In this document: positions 34,101-45,538 of the stretch, piece by piece
How the letters are laid out: each line of letters opens with the position of its first letter
How positions within the stretch are numbered: position 1 is the stretch's first letter
Assembly (NCBI GenBank): GCA_012976225.1
Contig: JAAVVG010000023.1
Location: 186,001 to 250,000 of the forward strand
Source of the DNA: Golubevia sp. BC0850
Taxonomy: Eukaryota; Basidiomycota; Exobasidiomycetes; Golubeviales; Golubeviaceae
Reading direction: 5' to 3'
DNA: 64,000 nucleotides
The notes under the pieces: model-generated
Seen by the model: only the letters and a program-made list of their open reading frames with translations
Database searches by the model: none
What the model was told of the DNA's origin: nothing
Made by a program: the position numbers and the translations under genes

Positions 34101-35145
34101 TGAAATCGTGTCGAGAACTCCGACGATGACGCAAGAGGACGAAGAGGCTTGGAATGGGAACTTCCAGCAACCTCAAGTACCTAACAGTATACCTCAAAAC
34201 GGTTGGACTATCGTAGCTCCGGCTTCGATTGCTTCTTACTACGGAAATCAACCTCAACAGCAACCTTCAACCTCGCACAGCTTTCAGCAACCTTATCCTT
34301 TCGATCCTAGACCAACTCCACAATCTCAAGAACCTATCCAAGCGCTCTCTCCAGCTTCTGCTGCTTGGCTTTACAGACCTTTGGGAGGGATTCCGCCTGA
34401 TAGACCTTTACCTCCTCCAGGTGGTGGTGGCGGTGCTAAAGGAGCTCCTGCTAGAGTTCAACAAGAGAGAGAACCTCCGATGGGAACGATGGATCTCGAT
34501 CAGTTAGACTTGGGGTTGAATTATAATTCATCTCGACAACTACTTCCATCTCAACTTCAAGGGCAGCAGTTCTCTCAAGCTACTTTTCAGAAGAGCCCTC
34601 AGATATCTTCTCAAGATCAAGGTTGGCACACTCAAGAACAACAGCAGCAAACGCTTAGAAACTCTTCTCTTGATTCCGACTATTATGATCCGAACCTCAA
34701 TTCTCAATATAACTCCAATCCATATCAAATGCAACCTACAACGTATCAATCCTCAGATCCTAAGTCTTCACTTCAAGATTCAATTCAATCGTTCTCAGAA
34801 AGCATCTACTCAAGCGCTCAATCTGATCCTAATTCAGCTTCCAACTCTGATTGGAACTCTCCTCATACTAGAGCGAGTACCGGTTCTGTTGAAAATAGAA
34901 ATGAGAACTCTTATCTTAGCAATACTAGTGGAGAAGGTTATTCTTCTTTCAATCAAGCCGGTTTCAATTCGTTCTCAAATCAACCCCAGACTATTGGAAG
35001 TCAAAGTCAAGGTCAATTTAATTATGAACTCAATCCAGATTGGGAAATTGCTGGCGATGACCCGGTTAACAATTACGTTCAGGAATGGAAACTTTGGGAA
35101 AACTTTTGTGAAGAGTTGAAGAATCAGAAGAATGAGAATGTGTAA
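31159..35145 (+). CDS. Zn2Cys6 fungal-specific transcription factor
   Basis: Exons 31159-31242, 31454-31492 and 31717-35145 encode 1183 residues. The binuclear zinc cluster spans the first splice junctions: CLACREKKQKCDRVHPICGP, CTSSRNPSGC, preceded by a Lys-rich N-terminus. A fungal_trans-type middle domain is visible about residues 330-480 (GIWHTSELNLQFACSAFAIS, HSAGLHRDP, RRTLWFGVVFFSVFHSSR). An acidic run (EDDDDEEEEDLQG) follows. The last 350 residues are Gln/Pro/Ser-rich with a Gly run (GGGGGAKGAP) and may be the activation region. Targets are unknown. The neighbouring UbiB-like gene shares its promoter region. Confidence 0.92.
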
Positions 35146-35466
35146 AGTCAAGACATGGATTTCTTACAATCGAAAGTTTCTTTAAAGATGACTTTGAAGG
35201 TCTGAGAGTGTTGTGGGATCTGACCAGAATGAGGCAGTGAGAGCGTGAGCGGTCGACTTCTTTGAAGATCACAAGAAAGAAAGAGCGAACACTTGAGTCC
35301 TAACCATAGACGCAATCAAGATGAATCTGAATCTGATAGGAAACCACCGCTGTAGGACCGAGAGAAAACTTGATATCTTTTGCCATCAATCGAATAGTCC
35401 AAATCCATGTGGCTGTGAAGTGAGAGTCAGTCATACTTTGCAAGTTGTAACCATCGCAAGCCCGAA
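35146..35466. other. Convergent spacer
   Basis: Lies between the stop of the transcription-factor gene and the degenerate end of the RBR remnant. No gene is seen. Confidence 0.4.
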
Positions 35467-37423
35467 TCAAACAGCTGCCTGGTTTCGACTAGTTTGGCAA
35501 TTTCGGCTATAAGCGAGTTCAACTACCTCAACGGAGGACCTTCTCCTATAGGGAAGCCGCTGCATTTCGACCCGTCGACACTCCTTCTGTGGCAGAAGAG
35601 ATGACCTGACTCGGAGATCTCTTTGAAGGAGTACGCACTTTTCTCTTTCCTCAGGCGGCAAGGCTTGGTAGGCCTCGCAGGTTAGGTCTCGATGCATCTT
35701 ACTTTGCATTTTGTGCAGAACCCTGAAGGTGAGGGGAGAGGGAAAGATGGAGGAGAGTCAGTATGCGCGACGAATTAGAAGACAAAGAAGACTTTGCGAT
35801 GAGAAGAAGCGGATACTAACACGACGAGCAAGACGGACAGGTTGCCTGACAAGGAAGGAAGATAAAAGATAACTCAAGTCAGCCCATCGATCAAGAGACT
35901 CGTCTCTGAGCCTCTTCGTTTCTTGACTTCCACACTCACACGGGTACCGTCAAAGCCTTCAAGAGATAGAATAGTCGAACATTTCTTACGAAGGCAGTAG
36001 AACTGAGCAGATAGAAGAGCGGACAAGTGAGGCGCAAAGAAGCGTTAAAACTGAGGTGGAGCTGTCGCCAGACCTTTTTTCGAAACACTTCCCAGAGTAT
36101 CGCAACCATAGCTCCAAAATTAAGACTCACAATCTTCATGCCCTCCAAGAGCTTTTGAGACTCCCATCTACCGAACTCTGAACCTAGAATCCTTTTTGCG
36201 AAATCATCGCTGAAAGGAACCGAATCTTTTGGATTTAAACAGCCAGGACACGTCTAGTAGTGAGAGCAAATTGGAAGAAAAAATCACGTTGAGAGCATAC
36301 TCGATGCTGCTATAGCTTGTCTTGGCAGTCTACACTCACCATAGGGAACGCTTTGGTCATCCCACTCTTACCCTCCTTGAGTTTCAGATCTACCATACGA
36401 TACAAGCAATCGTGGCAGACATTGTGCCTGCAAATTGGAAGCACCATACCCAGAGAATTGGCACCCGAAGAAGCCCCTTCTTGTGCTTGAGATGAAGGGT
36501 TGAAAGAAATGGTGATAGCTTCCGAACAGAGCTCACAAAGAGGCCGGCGGTCTGTTAGAAGAGAGAGAGGGATTCCATCAGAAACTGAGAGGCTCCTTTT
36601 GAGAGAGCTTTGGGATTAGACCGGTCATCACAATCACCTTCAGCATCATTCATTTCCAAATCAGGTTCATCGCTATCGAGACCAATTTCGTTCGCCTTTC
36701 CCTTTCCTTTGACCCTTGTAAAAAGATCTTGGAGTGTCGTCGACATCTGGACTGAATTCTCCTAGAGCAGCTCTGTATGAAATAGGGAAGGATTGGATTA
36801 GATTGAATTGAGTCAGTGATTCCGCCGAGCAACAGGGGAGAAGCACGTGGGGTAGAGGAGAGAGATGAGAAAGGATTGTCATGTTGGCAACTTCGAGTCG
36901 CCTTGGAAACTTTGATTCAACCCTCGAGAAAGAAAGCATCTCGAAGTCTCGAAATGATCAACAGAATTACTCATCATTTTCCTGAGCACCTTGACCCATC
37001 ACCACTCCTCTCTCCCAATTCAACTCACCATGATCTCCTTCATAGCTTCCTTGCCTAGAACTCCTTCCAGGTTCTTCAGATGATCCCAGTCTACATCATG
37101 TTTCCCACTATCATCCAATTCTTGCAACTTCCTCGCGAATTCTCTATCCAGAGCTCGTTTGGAGGTTCTCCCTCCGAGAGCTTGGGATAGTCTCTCGCCA
37201 CGGTAGAAGCAGACTCTCCGAAGCTCTTGGCTAGCAATTCAGCGACTTGATGATCGTGAGAGGCCAGTAATTCTCTAGCATTGAGGACGGAAGGATCTTG
37301 ACCCGAGAACTGGATTGGAGCTTGAGCACCACGGTTTGGATTAGAAGCACGGAGCACCTCTTCCATCTGAGCTTGCTCGAATTGAGAGTAGCGTTCTGCT
37401 TCTTCCAGATCAGCTTGTAGCAT
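35467..37423 (-). pseudogene. Broken RBR (RING-IBR-RING) E3 ubiquitin ligase gene
   Basis: Family RBR ligases pass ubiquitin from an E2 through a catalytic Cys in RING2. Recognisable parts, 5' to 3': LQADLEEAERYSQFEQAQME, RALDREFARKLQELDDSGKH, RING1 (CELCSEAITISF, ICRHNVCHDCLYRMVDLK, TCPGC; exons 36552-36340 and 36253-36131), a short exon FYCLRKKCSTILSLEGFDGT, ATCPSC, FCTKC and MHRDLTCEAYQALPPEERE. The frame changes between SHDHQVAELLAKSF and SKRALDRE, again before RING1, and by one base between FCTKCK and MHRDLTC. After that the RING2 Cys/His pattern is degenerate (VVELAYSRN remains). No splice scheme that I tried restores one frame. A pseudogene is the best reading; sequencing errors are possible. 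Confidence 0.65.
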
Positions 37424-37777
37424 CTGTTAGGCAGAGAAGAGATGGGCAGTTCAGCGGATCGGGGCGAATGGAAATGGAACATGATACTTGTAGTTTTCAG
37501 AGTGTCTGCGTGTCTGGGCTTGATACAGTACTCAAGTCAAAAACACGACAACAGGTGTACTCAATCCTTCGGGAAAAAAGAGGATTCGGGATTTCCAAAG
37601 GTTCTTGGGGATACACAAAGTAGGTATTGACTATTGAGAGAAGCGAGGTAACTAACCACAGGAGAGAAACAAAAGCAAGGGCAAAAGAGAGTATCGACGA
37701 TTCTGATCGACCAAATGAGATAGATAACATGACAAAAACAAAGGAAAAGGGGGAAGAGATAGTAAAGATCCAGAAGA
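37424..37777. other. Short intergenic region
   Basis: Lies between the RBR remnant's 5' end and the 3' end of the alcohol oxidase gene. No feature is seen. Confidence 0.4.
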
Positions 37778-40529
37778 TTACATGTGAGCTTCGCGAGTGA
37801 CTGGTCGAGAACCAACTGGTCTCTCTACTCCGAGTTCCATGGCAATGTTTCTTGAGATTCCTCTAGAAGTTGCCATTGTGGTGATCATAGGGTTGACACC
37901 GGAAGCTTCAGGTAGAGTAGAGGCATCTGCGACCCAAAGGTTCTTGGTTCCCCAGACTCGTCCTTCTGGATCGAGAGCACCATTTCGAGGGCTGGAGGAC
38001 AGCCTGCAGGAACCCATCTGATGAGCAGAACCAGCGGTGCACCAGTAAGGTCCGCATCCGATCTGAAGAAGAGAGGGTGTGAAGAGAAGAGGGGGGAGTA
38101 AGTAAAGGTGAGGTCGAGTTGTCTTTCTACGCTCTGCCTCTCAAGCGACTCACCTTGGTGACCTGTTGCTTCCAAGCAACGTAGGCTGGATCAGTGAGAT
38201 TGTGAGCTACAGCCTCGACTGGAGTAGAGGTAGAAGGAAGAGTGGTGGTTTCTGGCAGAGAGACTCCGGTTTGAGGAGCACCTGCTCCATTTCCAGGAAT
38301 GAAAGGTGGGACTCCGACTTGAACGGTTGAGATCTCTGAGGCACCGGCCATCATGTGAATATCAGCAGCGTTGAGAACACCGTGAAGCATCGACTTCTGT
38401 TCGTGTTTGGAGATGGTGTATTCCATTCTGGCGTTTCCCTCCGAATCCAAAACGACTCTTCCAGCATCTCTATCTCTGACGATGACGATGGCAGAGTAAG
38501 AATGAGCGTATTGAAGCATCTTCTTCTTGTGTTCCAAAGAGTTCTGGTAGTTTGAGAAACCGGCGTGAATGGAAGGACTTGAAGCGATGACTTCGATCTT
38601 GGCTCCCCATCCTTCCGAATCGACCAGCTCTGATCCGTTACAGACCATGGTGAGCAAACCTCCTTCCCATGGCTTGATTGGGAAGTTGTAGTATCCAGTG
38701 ATGACGGTAGTAGGGTGGAGATGAAGATGTTGACCGATTTGCTTGTTGAACTTGAGTTCTGGAGAGCGTAGAAGAATGGCTGGAGTTTGAATACTTCCTC
38801 CAGAGACGACTACCGACCTGTTGGCGTGAATGACAACCTTCCTTCCATCTACCTTGGCCAAAGCTCCAACTGCCTTTCGACCCGTTTTATCGAAGAGAAT
38901 CCGTTCGATGAAGCAGCTGGTCAAGAAAGAAGTGTTTCCAGTCTCGGCTGCGTCCTTGAGCCAGGTCACAGTTCCACCTTGCTTGTGTCCACTGATGCAT
39001 CCGAATTGACATTTTCCACAGTAGTGAACGTGACCTCCTGTGTTCTGAGGAACAGCTTCGACTGGTAGTCCAGCTCGTTGAGCTCCTAAAGCTAGTAGAG
39101 AGTTAGAGACGTTGTGTTGGATCTTTGTGTGAGCTGCTCCCATCCTGCCAGCTACGGCGTTGAGATCTTCGGTGAATTGAGGGGATCTGAAGTAAGGGAT
39201 TCCGTGCTTCTCTGCCCAGGCTTGACGTAAGAAACCCCTAGGTTTGAGAGATGCTGACCAGTTAATGGTGGTACCTCCTCCAAAAGTCGAACCAGCCAAG
39301 ACGTTGAGAGATCCATCTTCGGTTGGCAGTAGACCTTCTCCGTCGTAGAGATCCGCGTACCCTTCGTCTTCTCTTCCCTTCATGTTTTCTGGGTGCATGT
39401 AGATTCCTTTGTCTGCTACTAGAACTCTGAGCCCTCGTTCGGCTAGGTAAGAAGCGACAACGCCACCTCCTGCACCTGATCCGATGACCAAGACGTCAGT
39501 ATCGAGAATGACTTCGCTCCCAGCTGGTTGAGCTGCGATCTTTTCGTTCTCGAACTTGTAGTCGTAAGGTGGCGTCTCAGCCTCGGCTCCTGGAGCACTC
39601 TTCCAATCGCTTGGAGCTCCATCCTCGTATCCGACAGCTTCCCAAGCAGGTTGATGATGTCTGTAGAAGACGATCAAGGTGATTCCCTTGAGTCCTGCAG
39701 CTGCTTTTTGGATTGGGGTGATTGGAGATTGAAGCCAGCTTAGGAGGATAGCTTCTTTTGAGGCGTGGTCCAGAGATTGGAAAGGTCCAATTCTACCGGT
39801 CAAGGCGAGGCAACCGGGACGAGTTCCAAGGATAGAAAGAAGTAGACTGATTTGACTGAGAGTGTTTGGTGAAAGAGATGCTTTGGCTTGACGCGCCCAC
39901 TTGTCCAATAGTCTTGGGTGGTCGGCAAATCCAGTGTGAGCGAATTCGACGACTCTAGCCCTTTGAGCTTCAGAGGCGGTTGGAGGAAGAGAGGCGATGA
40001 CAGCGGCAGCGTCTTCTCCGGTAAGGCGGGGCACGACTGCATCGGTGAATGCAGAAAGAACCTGCAGAGTCGAAAAAGGAGCAAAGAGAGTGTGTCAGAG
40101 GAGGGTGGGAGATAAGCGGAGGAGGTTAGACTTCTTCCTCAATCCCAGGTGGTAAAGCAGCTGGACTCCTCTCTGTCTACCACCTCTCAGCGGTCTCCGA
40201 AGAGAACCTAGGCTAGCAGAGTGATAGCCTCAGAGATTAGGGGCGTTAGAGCTGTGCCTCCCATCAGATTGAGTTGCTAATTCCTTCCTGCTCAGCGCTC
40301 AACCATTACCACATCACATTCTCAACCCCAGCTCCTCATGAAACCTGTGACTATAAGCAGTCCCTTTCCCTTGCCCTACCACCTTGACCCATCTTCTTGG
40401 CTGGTTTGAAGGTGTCGCGCGATTGGGCGAATGCTGATGTCATCGAGGACTGAGTCCAAGCGATGGAATTGAACTCACCTCAATCTGAAGAGGAGAGAAG
40501 ATCTCCGAAGCTTTCCAATCTTTTCCCAT
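37778..40529 (-). CDS. Long-chain fatty alcohol oxidase (FAD-dependent GMC oxidoreductase)
   Basis: Oxidises long-chain fatty alcohols to aldehydes with O2, giving H2O2 (FAO, EC 1.1.3.20), in the omega-oxidation route. Exons 40529-40479, 40061-38154 and 38062-37778 encode 747 residues. An N-terminal extension of about 190 residues, typical of FAOs and absent from most GMC enzymes, precedes the FAD fold (VLVIGSGAGGGVVASYLAER). Later motifs: LAGSTFGGGTTINWSASLKP, GKCQFGC, VVVSGGSIQTPAILLRSP, and the GMC C-terminus (AHQMGSCRL, LWVADASTLPEASGVNPM). The chain ends in AHM, which fits the peroxisomal PTS1 consensus [SAC][KRH][LM]. Peroxisomal location would suit an H2O2-forming enzyme but is inference. 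Confidence 0.92.
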
Positions 40530-41015
40530 ATTGACTTGTAGAATAGAAAGTCAATCTGATGAAGGACGAATGGGTAGGATGAAGGTATGAAGTTCGTAAA
40601 ACAAAGAGAAAGAGAGTCCAAATCTGGGGTATAGGGACATCGGGACCAGACTCGGCGATCCTCTACCGAGTCCTTTGAAAGGTGACGTGAGACGGTTGGG
40701 GAGAATCCAAAAGTCAACTTCTCCTTCTCTGCTGATCGATTGCTATGTGGAAATCAAAAGCTCAAGAGCCGAGAAGAGGCGGAAATTAGAAAATCATGGA
40801 GAGGAACAGTTGGCCAGAGAAGAATCGACCGATGAACGGATTGTCACTCGGATCTCATCGTCTGCTCCCTCAAGTCATTCTGTAATACTGAAGAAGATCC
40901 ATTTGATTGATTTGATTATATGATGAGTAAAAGAAAGTTCGAAATCTATGCATTGCTGAAACGAAACCGAGAAAGAAGGAAAAAACCACCCTTCCCACTC
41001 TCCATCCCTCCCTCT
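40530..41015. other. Tandem intergenic region
   Basis: Holds the alcohol oxidase promoter and the 3' UTR of the next minus-strand gene. No other feature is seen. Confidence 0.4.
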
Positions 41016-44000
41016 CTAAACCGCACCTGTAGTCTGAGCAACAGCACCCAAACACTTTCTAAAAAGTATCAAACCAAACCTCTGTAAATTCAAGTTCTCC
41101 CTTTCCTTCAACAATCTTCTATCTTCTTGGTTCATCTGAACCCATTCTCCACTAGCTCCCAAAACCAATGAAGTTTGATTCTCGTTTCCAATTCCATACC
41201 CGCTTTCAAAGGCAAATGGATTTCCAGCTTCTGTCCAAGGGCTTTGAGCAAATTCTTCAGATTGAGAAGGTTCAGCCTCAGATCCTCTTCCGCGAGAAGC
41301 GTTTCGACCAAGAGAAGGAAGATGGAAAGTCCTTTGAGATGAAGAGCTCCTCCAGAACCTTGGTTTACCGGTCGTACCACCCATGCTTGGAGAAGGTAAA
41401 GGCGAAGGAGCAGTATCGCTGACGTGGTCAGAAGATTCTCCAGTGTTGCTTCTACTTGGAGCTTGATGTCCTTCTGGCACTCCAACACCACTGGTAGCAT
41501 TCGAGGTCAAAGCTTGACGCTGGAGAAGAGCATCTCTGGCAGCACCCAAAGATTCTCTAGCGGAACCTGAGCTGACTAGCATTCTCCCATCAGAAGTGGA
41601 AGGCGGTGAAATCTCTGGAGAACTCAAAGTTGATCTCCGTCCCTCCACTTCAGGCGTCGTCTCGGAGATGGGCTCTTCCGAGTCGGTCCTTTCCCTGTCC
41701 AGAGTTGGAGCAGATCTAGTCATTGCTTCAGGTAGAGAAGCTTCGCTGTCTGAGCTCGCCACACTCATAGACCTGAGCATGGGAGCTGGAGTAAGAACTT
41801 CCGATTCCAATCCTATGTTCGAAAGTGGAAGATTCTCTTCTCTACCTCTCCTGCTAGGAGGGTGATCATTGAAAGCTTCCTTTCTCTCTTTCTCTCTGGC
41901 TTCTTCTCTAGCTCTAAACTTCTTCTCCTTTTCCAGTAGACTCTGCCACTCCGTCTGCTGAGACTCTTTCCAACCATTGACCAGAGCTCCTGCCCAAGTC
42001 TGACCTCCATTGAATCCAGCTATTGCCTTTTCATACTCTTGCCATGTGTAGCCGAAGAGTGCTGGAGGGGAAGGGATCTGAATTCCATGAGCGTGATTGG
42101 TGCTTTCCTCTTCGGATGAAGACGAGACTGAAGACGATGGCGGTCCTGAAGATCTGGGTAGCCTGGCATAGACCAAATGGAGTAGGATCAGAGCTGGAAC
42201 TGCTTTGAAGGCTCGTAGAACCTCTGCAGGAACCGTGGCATTTGCATTGCCATTGGTTGAGGCTGGAAGATTGGAAGTTGAAGCTGGAGCTGGAGACGTG
42301 CTGCCAGAGACAGAAGTGACAACTCCAACTGAAGTTGGAATTCCTTCGCAGGTGGAAAGAGAAGAAGGACATCCCCTTGATCTGCATAGAGCGTTGAGAG
42401 CAGAGGTTGGAGTAGTATCGATGTGTTGAAGGACTAGGATGGTAGATCTGACAGCTTGAATGGCTTCAGCCAAAGCAGCTCTCGCTAGTTCGTCTTCCTC
42501 ATCATCCGAAGAATCCGAGTCGCTTTCGTCTCCATCCACCATTAATCCAGAAGAAGAGTTCTTGTTGTTGAGAGGATTCCCAAGCCTCCCCCTTATCGAA
42601 CCTGGAACGGAGGAGGCAGGAATAAAACCCCTCGCGAATCGGCATACCAGTTTCTCGAAGGTCTGTAGCTCCGAGATTTGTTGACTGGTCGATCTCGATG
42701 GAGAGATTCGAGAGGGGCTAGTAGCGGCTTGATTGGATGAGAAGGGCCATGGGCTCCTTTCAACGGGAGTGCTTCGACCTGAAGGTGGAAGAGAAGGACC
42801 TCCTGCTTGTCCAGCCTTCTTCGGTAACTTGCTGTTACTTCCACCGGTCAGAGAGACTGCTTTGATAGCACTGCTGAGCTGAGCAGGGCTTGGAGCCCTA
42901 GACGAGGAAGAGTGACTCGATAGACCGAAGCCTCTGTGAGACTTCTCCGGAGCAGCTGCTGGAGTGACAACTGTTCCATATTCCAGAAGAGAGCAATCGT
43001 AAGACTTGCTTCCAAACGGTTCCGAGGATCTTGAGCTTAGAATGACTAGACCTTTCCAGATCAAATGAATGACCACTGAGATGAACCAGCCTTCGCCATC
43101 TTGACCGCATCGCTCCTCGATCCTAGGTACCAGTAGAGCTCTGGCTCCTTCCAATCTTGCTTCCAGTTCTTTCAGCCAAGCTGGACTCGAATGAGAGATA
43201 CTGTGGTCGCTTCGGCTTAGAAGAGAGGTGCTTCCGCCAGTATCCTTCGCGGTGGGAGGAGAGGTGTGACCGTTGAGAGCAGTTGGTGGAATCGTTGGAC
43301 TCAAGGCCTCTGGCGAACGATGAGGAGATATGGAACCTAGAGCTCCGGAGCTGTTGCTTGAGAGGTTAGGTGCGAACGGTTCTACCACGGATTGGTTCAG
43401 GCAGGTAGTAAGACTAGACTTGACTCCAGTCAACAGAGGCTGAATTACATGAAGGATTGTCCTCTCCATCTTCTGTCTCACAGGAGTGAGAATCTCCGAT
43501 ACGAAGGCTGGCATCCCTGGATCCATTCCTAAGTCGGTTTCCATCCTTCCGTCCAAGCATCTTTCCAAAGAGTCTTCCACGATCCATTCCAGAGTCACTA
43601 AACCGATGTTGAATTCCAGAGCAGGTGGCAGATGACTTCCCTCTTTGGCATTGCTTGGAATCTTGATAGCACCACTGTCTCTAGAGATGGGAACCAGAAG
43701 CGTATCCATTCGGTTGGCGAAGAGAGTCAAAGCTTTGAGAGCTTGTCTACTGACGGCTCTGAGTAGATAGGGATCTACAGAAGCAGCGTATAGTAGCTCC
43801 TTGGTGATGAGTTCCGAAATTTCTACCACTTTGGACCTTTCAGGTAGTCTTCTGCCTTCGAATTGAATGGAGCTCAGAGGTGGAGCGACTTGCTTCTTCT
43901 TGGACTTGGCTGCTGTTGCAGTGCCAACTCCTGCCACTGAGGAGGTTGCAGTAGGTAGAATTCCGCTTCCACTTGCTGCGACCGAGGAACCAGCAGAGCA

Positions 44001-44552
44001 AGGAGCGAAAGCTTTGTTGACCAGCTCGCTCAGGCTCAAAGAGAAGTCTGCGAGATGCGATGGGTCCGGAGACGTCGTGACACCATTGGCAGCGGGATTG
44101 AAGTTGAAAGAGCCTCCTATCACTGGAGGGGTGGAAGGAACTGAAGCTGTTGCCTCCGACTTGTCCTTGTCCCTATCCTTGGATTTTCCGATTCCGTGTA
44201 CAACTTCTCCCGCAGCCCTAGTCAAGCCGCTTCCGAAAGAGGACAATCCCAATGATTTGAAACTAGAGGTTCTCTTTGGCTGATGATTGGCAAGAGCTGG
44301 ATCATCTGCTGGACTTGGAGAGTTGGTTCTCGAGGTGGAAGCGGAAGAGGGCTCTCCTCTTGACTTGGCTCTCCCTAGGCTATGGAGCCGATTAGTAGAA
44401 GTAGGGGGTGGCATAGAGTTTGATGTAGTTTGAGGATTTCTAGAAGTGACTCCGGTAGAAGGATCCAGTTGAGCAGCTCCTAACCTTGGAGAAGAAGTGT
44501 CCGGAGAGGCGGTGCCAGACTTCTTCTTTGATGGCATTGAAAGGTGGAACAT
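41016..44552 (-). CDS. Large intronless Ser/Pro-rich protein of unknown function
   Basis: A single open frame of 1178 residues, striking in an intron-rich region. The first 220 residues are basic and Ser/Pro/Thr-rich (MPSKKKSGTASPD, GKSKDRDKDKSEATASV). Conserved-looking helical segments follow: RSKVVEISELITKELLYAAS, QALKALTLFANRMDTLLVPI, LVTLEWIVEDSLERCLDGRM, WFISVVIHLIWKGLVILSSR, QAVRSTILVLQHIDTTPTSA, LILLHLVYARLP, and a charged coiled-coil-like part (KEKKFRAREEAREKERKEA). The C-terminus after 850 is disordered again. I do not recognise a family. It is not an obvious membrane protein or enzyme. The first ATG has an A at -3; the second, five codons on, is weaker. Confidence 0.85.
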   Translation of the reverse strand: MFHLSMPSKKKSGTASPDTSSPRLGAAQLDPSTGVTSRNPQTTSNSMPPPTSTNRLHSLGRAKSRGEPSSASTSRTNSPSPADDPALANHQPKRTSSFKSLGLSSFGSGLTRAAGEVVHGIGKSKDRDKDKSEATASVPSTPPVIGGSFNFNPAANGVTTSPDPSHLADFSLSLSELVNKAFAPCSAGSSVAASGSGILPTATSSVAGVGTATAAKSKKKQVAPPLSSIQFEGRRLPERSKVVEISELITKELLYAASVDPYLLRAVSRQALKALTLFANRMDTLLVPISRDSGAIKIPSNAKEGSHLPPALEFNIGLVTLEWIVEDSLERCLDGRMETDLGMDPGMPAFVSEILTPVRQKMERTILHVIQPLLTGVKSSLTTCLNQSVVEPFAPNLSSNSSGALGSISPHRSPEALSPTIPPTALNGHTSPPTAKDTGGSTSLLSRSDHSISHSSPAWLKELEARLEGARALLVPRIEERCGQDGEGWFISVVIHLIWKGLVILSSRSSEPFGSKSYDCSLLEYGTVVTPAAAPEKSHRGFGLSSHSSSSRAPSPAQLSSAIKAVSLTGGSNSKLPKKAGQAGGPSLPPSGRSTPVERSPWPFSSNQAATSPSRISPSRSTSQQISELQTFEKLVCRFARGFIPASSVPGSIRGRLGNPLNNKNSSSGLMVDGDESDSDSSDDEEDELARAALAEAIQAVRSTILVLQHIDTTPTSALNALCRSRGCPSSLSTCEGIPTSVGVVTSVSGSTSPAPASTSNLPASTNGNANATVPAEVLRAFKAVPALILLHLVYARLPRSSGPPSSSVSSSSEEESTNHAHGIQIPSPPALFGYTWQEYEKAIAGFNGGQTWAGALVNGWKESQQTEWQSLLEKEKKFRAREEAREKERKEAFNDHPPSRRGREENLPLSNIGLESEVLTPAPMLRSMSVASSDSEASLPEAMTRSAPTLDRERTDSEEPISETTPEVEGRRSTLSSPEISPPSTSDGRMLVSSGSARESLGAARDALLQRQALTSNATSGVGVPEGHQAPSRSNTGESSDHVSDTAPSPLPSPSMGGTTGKPRFWRSSSSQRTFHLPSLGRNASRGRGSEAEPSQSEEFAQSPWTEAGNPFAFESGYGIGNENQTSLVLGASGEWVQMNQEDRRLLKERENLNLQRFGLILFRKCLGAVAQTTGAV

Positions 44553-45538
44553 TGTTGAGATAATGGATATGAATGATAGTAGATTGGTTCGTGCTCTAGA
44601 AGAATGAAGGTAGGCTGGAAGATGTTAACATCTAGAGGTTGAAAGGACCGAATGAGGATAAGATGATGAGACTTGCGAGAGGAGAATTGAGAATTGAGTG
44701 TGATAAGAACGTTCTCTGTAGTAAATCAACTTGATAGTACTCCAAGTTATGGAGGTCTGTCAGAAGAGTCTAGAAGAACTAATAGACTTGAGATGGTAGT
44801 GCAAGATCGGCCAGCCTTGAGGATGGATAGGCTGAAGGAAAAGGAAAGGAGAGGGTGAGTGGGAAGAGGTCAGATTGAAGAACACTACAGAGACCAATGA
44901 GATGAGAATGCCTGGGCAGTCAATATAAGCTGACAAAGTCAAAGTTACTACCAGAAGGATCTGATAAAAAGTAGAGAGTCCCTCATCCAGCCAATCCCGT
45001 CCTAGGCATCTCTAATCCTCCTCCTCCTCTTCTTATTGCCTCTCATTGCCTGGATGCAACCTGAGTCTCTATCATCTCCATTTCTATTCTACTGTTTACT
45101 ATCCAACCTAATTGTCTGTCTTGTTTGTACTCTACTCACTCTGAGCAGCTGAAGTTAGAATCGATTGAAGGGTGAACCATGAAGTATCGGCAGGATAGTA
45201 AGCTGGGTTTTGGGATTTGCGGTTGGTTTGAATTGAGTTGAAAGAGAAGGCAAGAACTAATTCTGACTTCCTTTCTGGTTTCTTGTTATTCTTTTCTTTT
45301 GTCTTGGAGAATTCAGACCCGATTTCAAAAGTTGAAATGGGCAAAGTGGTTGAAGGAGAAAAAAGAAAAGAGTAAACAAAAGTGAGACGTGCTCGAACGC
45401 TCGAGCCCCCCTATACAGTACTGAATTTGTTCGGCAATTCTTCTCAGACCTAAGTAGATCTAATTCTAATGCTGAAGTTAAGATACAAAGATTGGATAAA
45501 GGAGGGAATCCAACAGGCATTGTCCTCTCCCTCTCTCA
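44553..45538. other. Intergenic region upstream of the large unknown gene
   Basis: About 1 kb between two minus-strand genes. It should hold the promoter and leader of the 1178-residue protein. Only short, poorly coding frames are present. Confidence 0.4.

Noticed and set aside
43867-44283. 138-codon plus-strand frame opposite the large unknown gene
   Set aside because: Antisense shadow of a long biased coding sequence. It lacks an independent start context or family.
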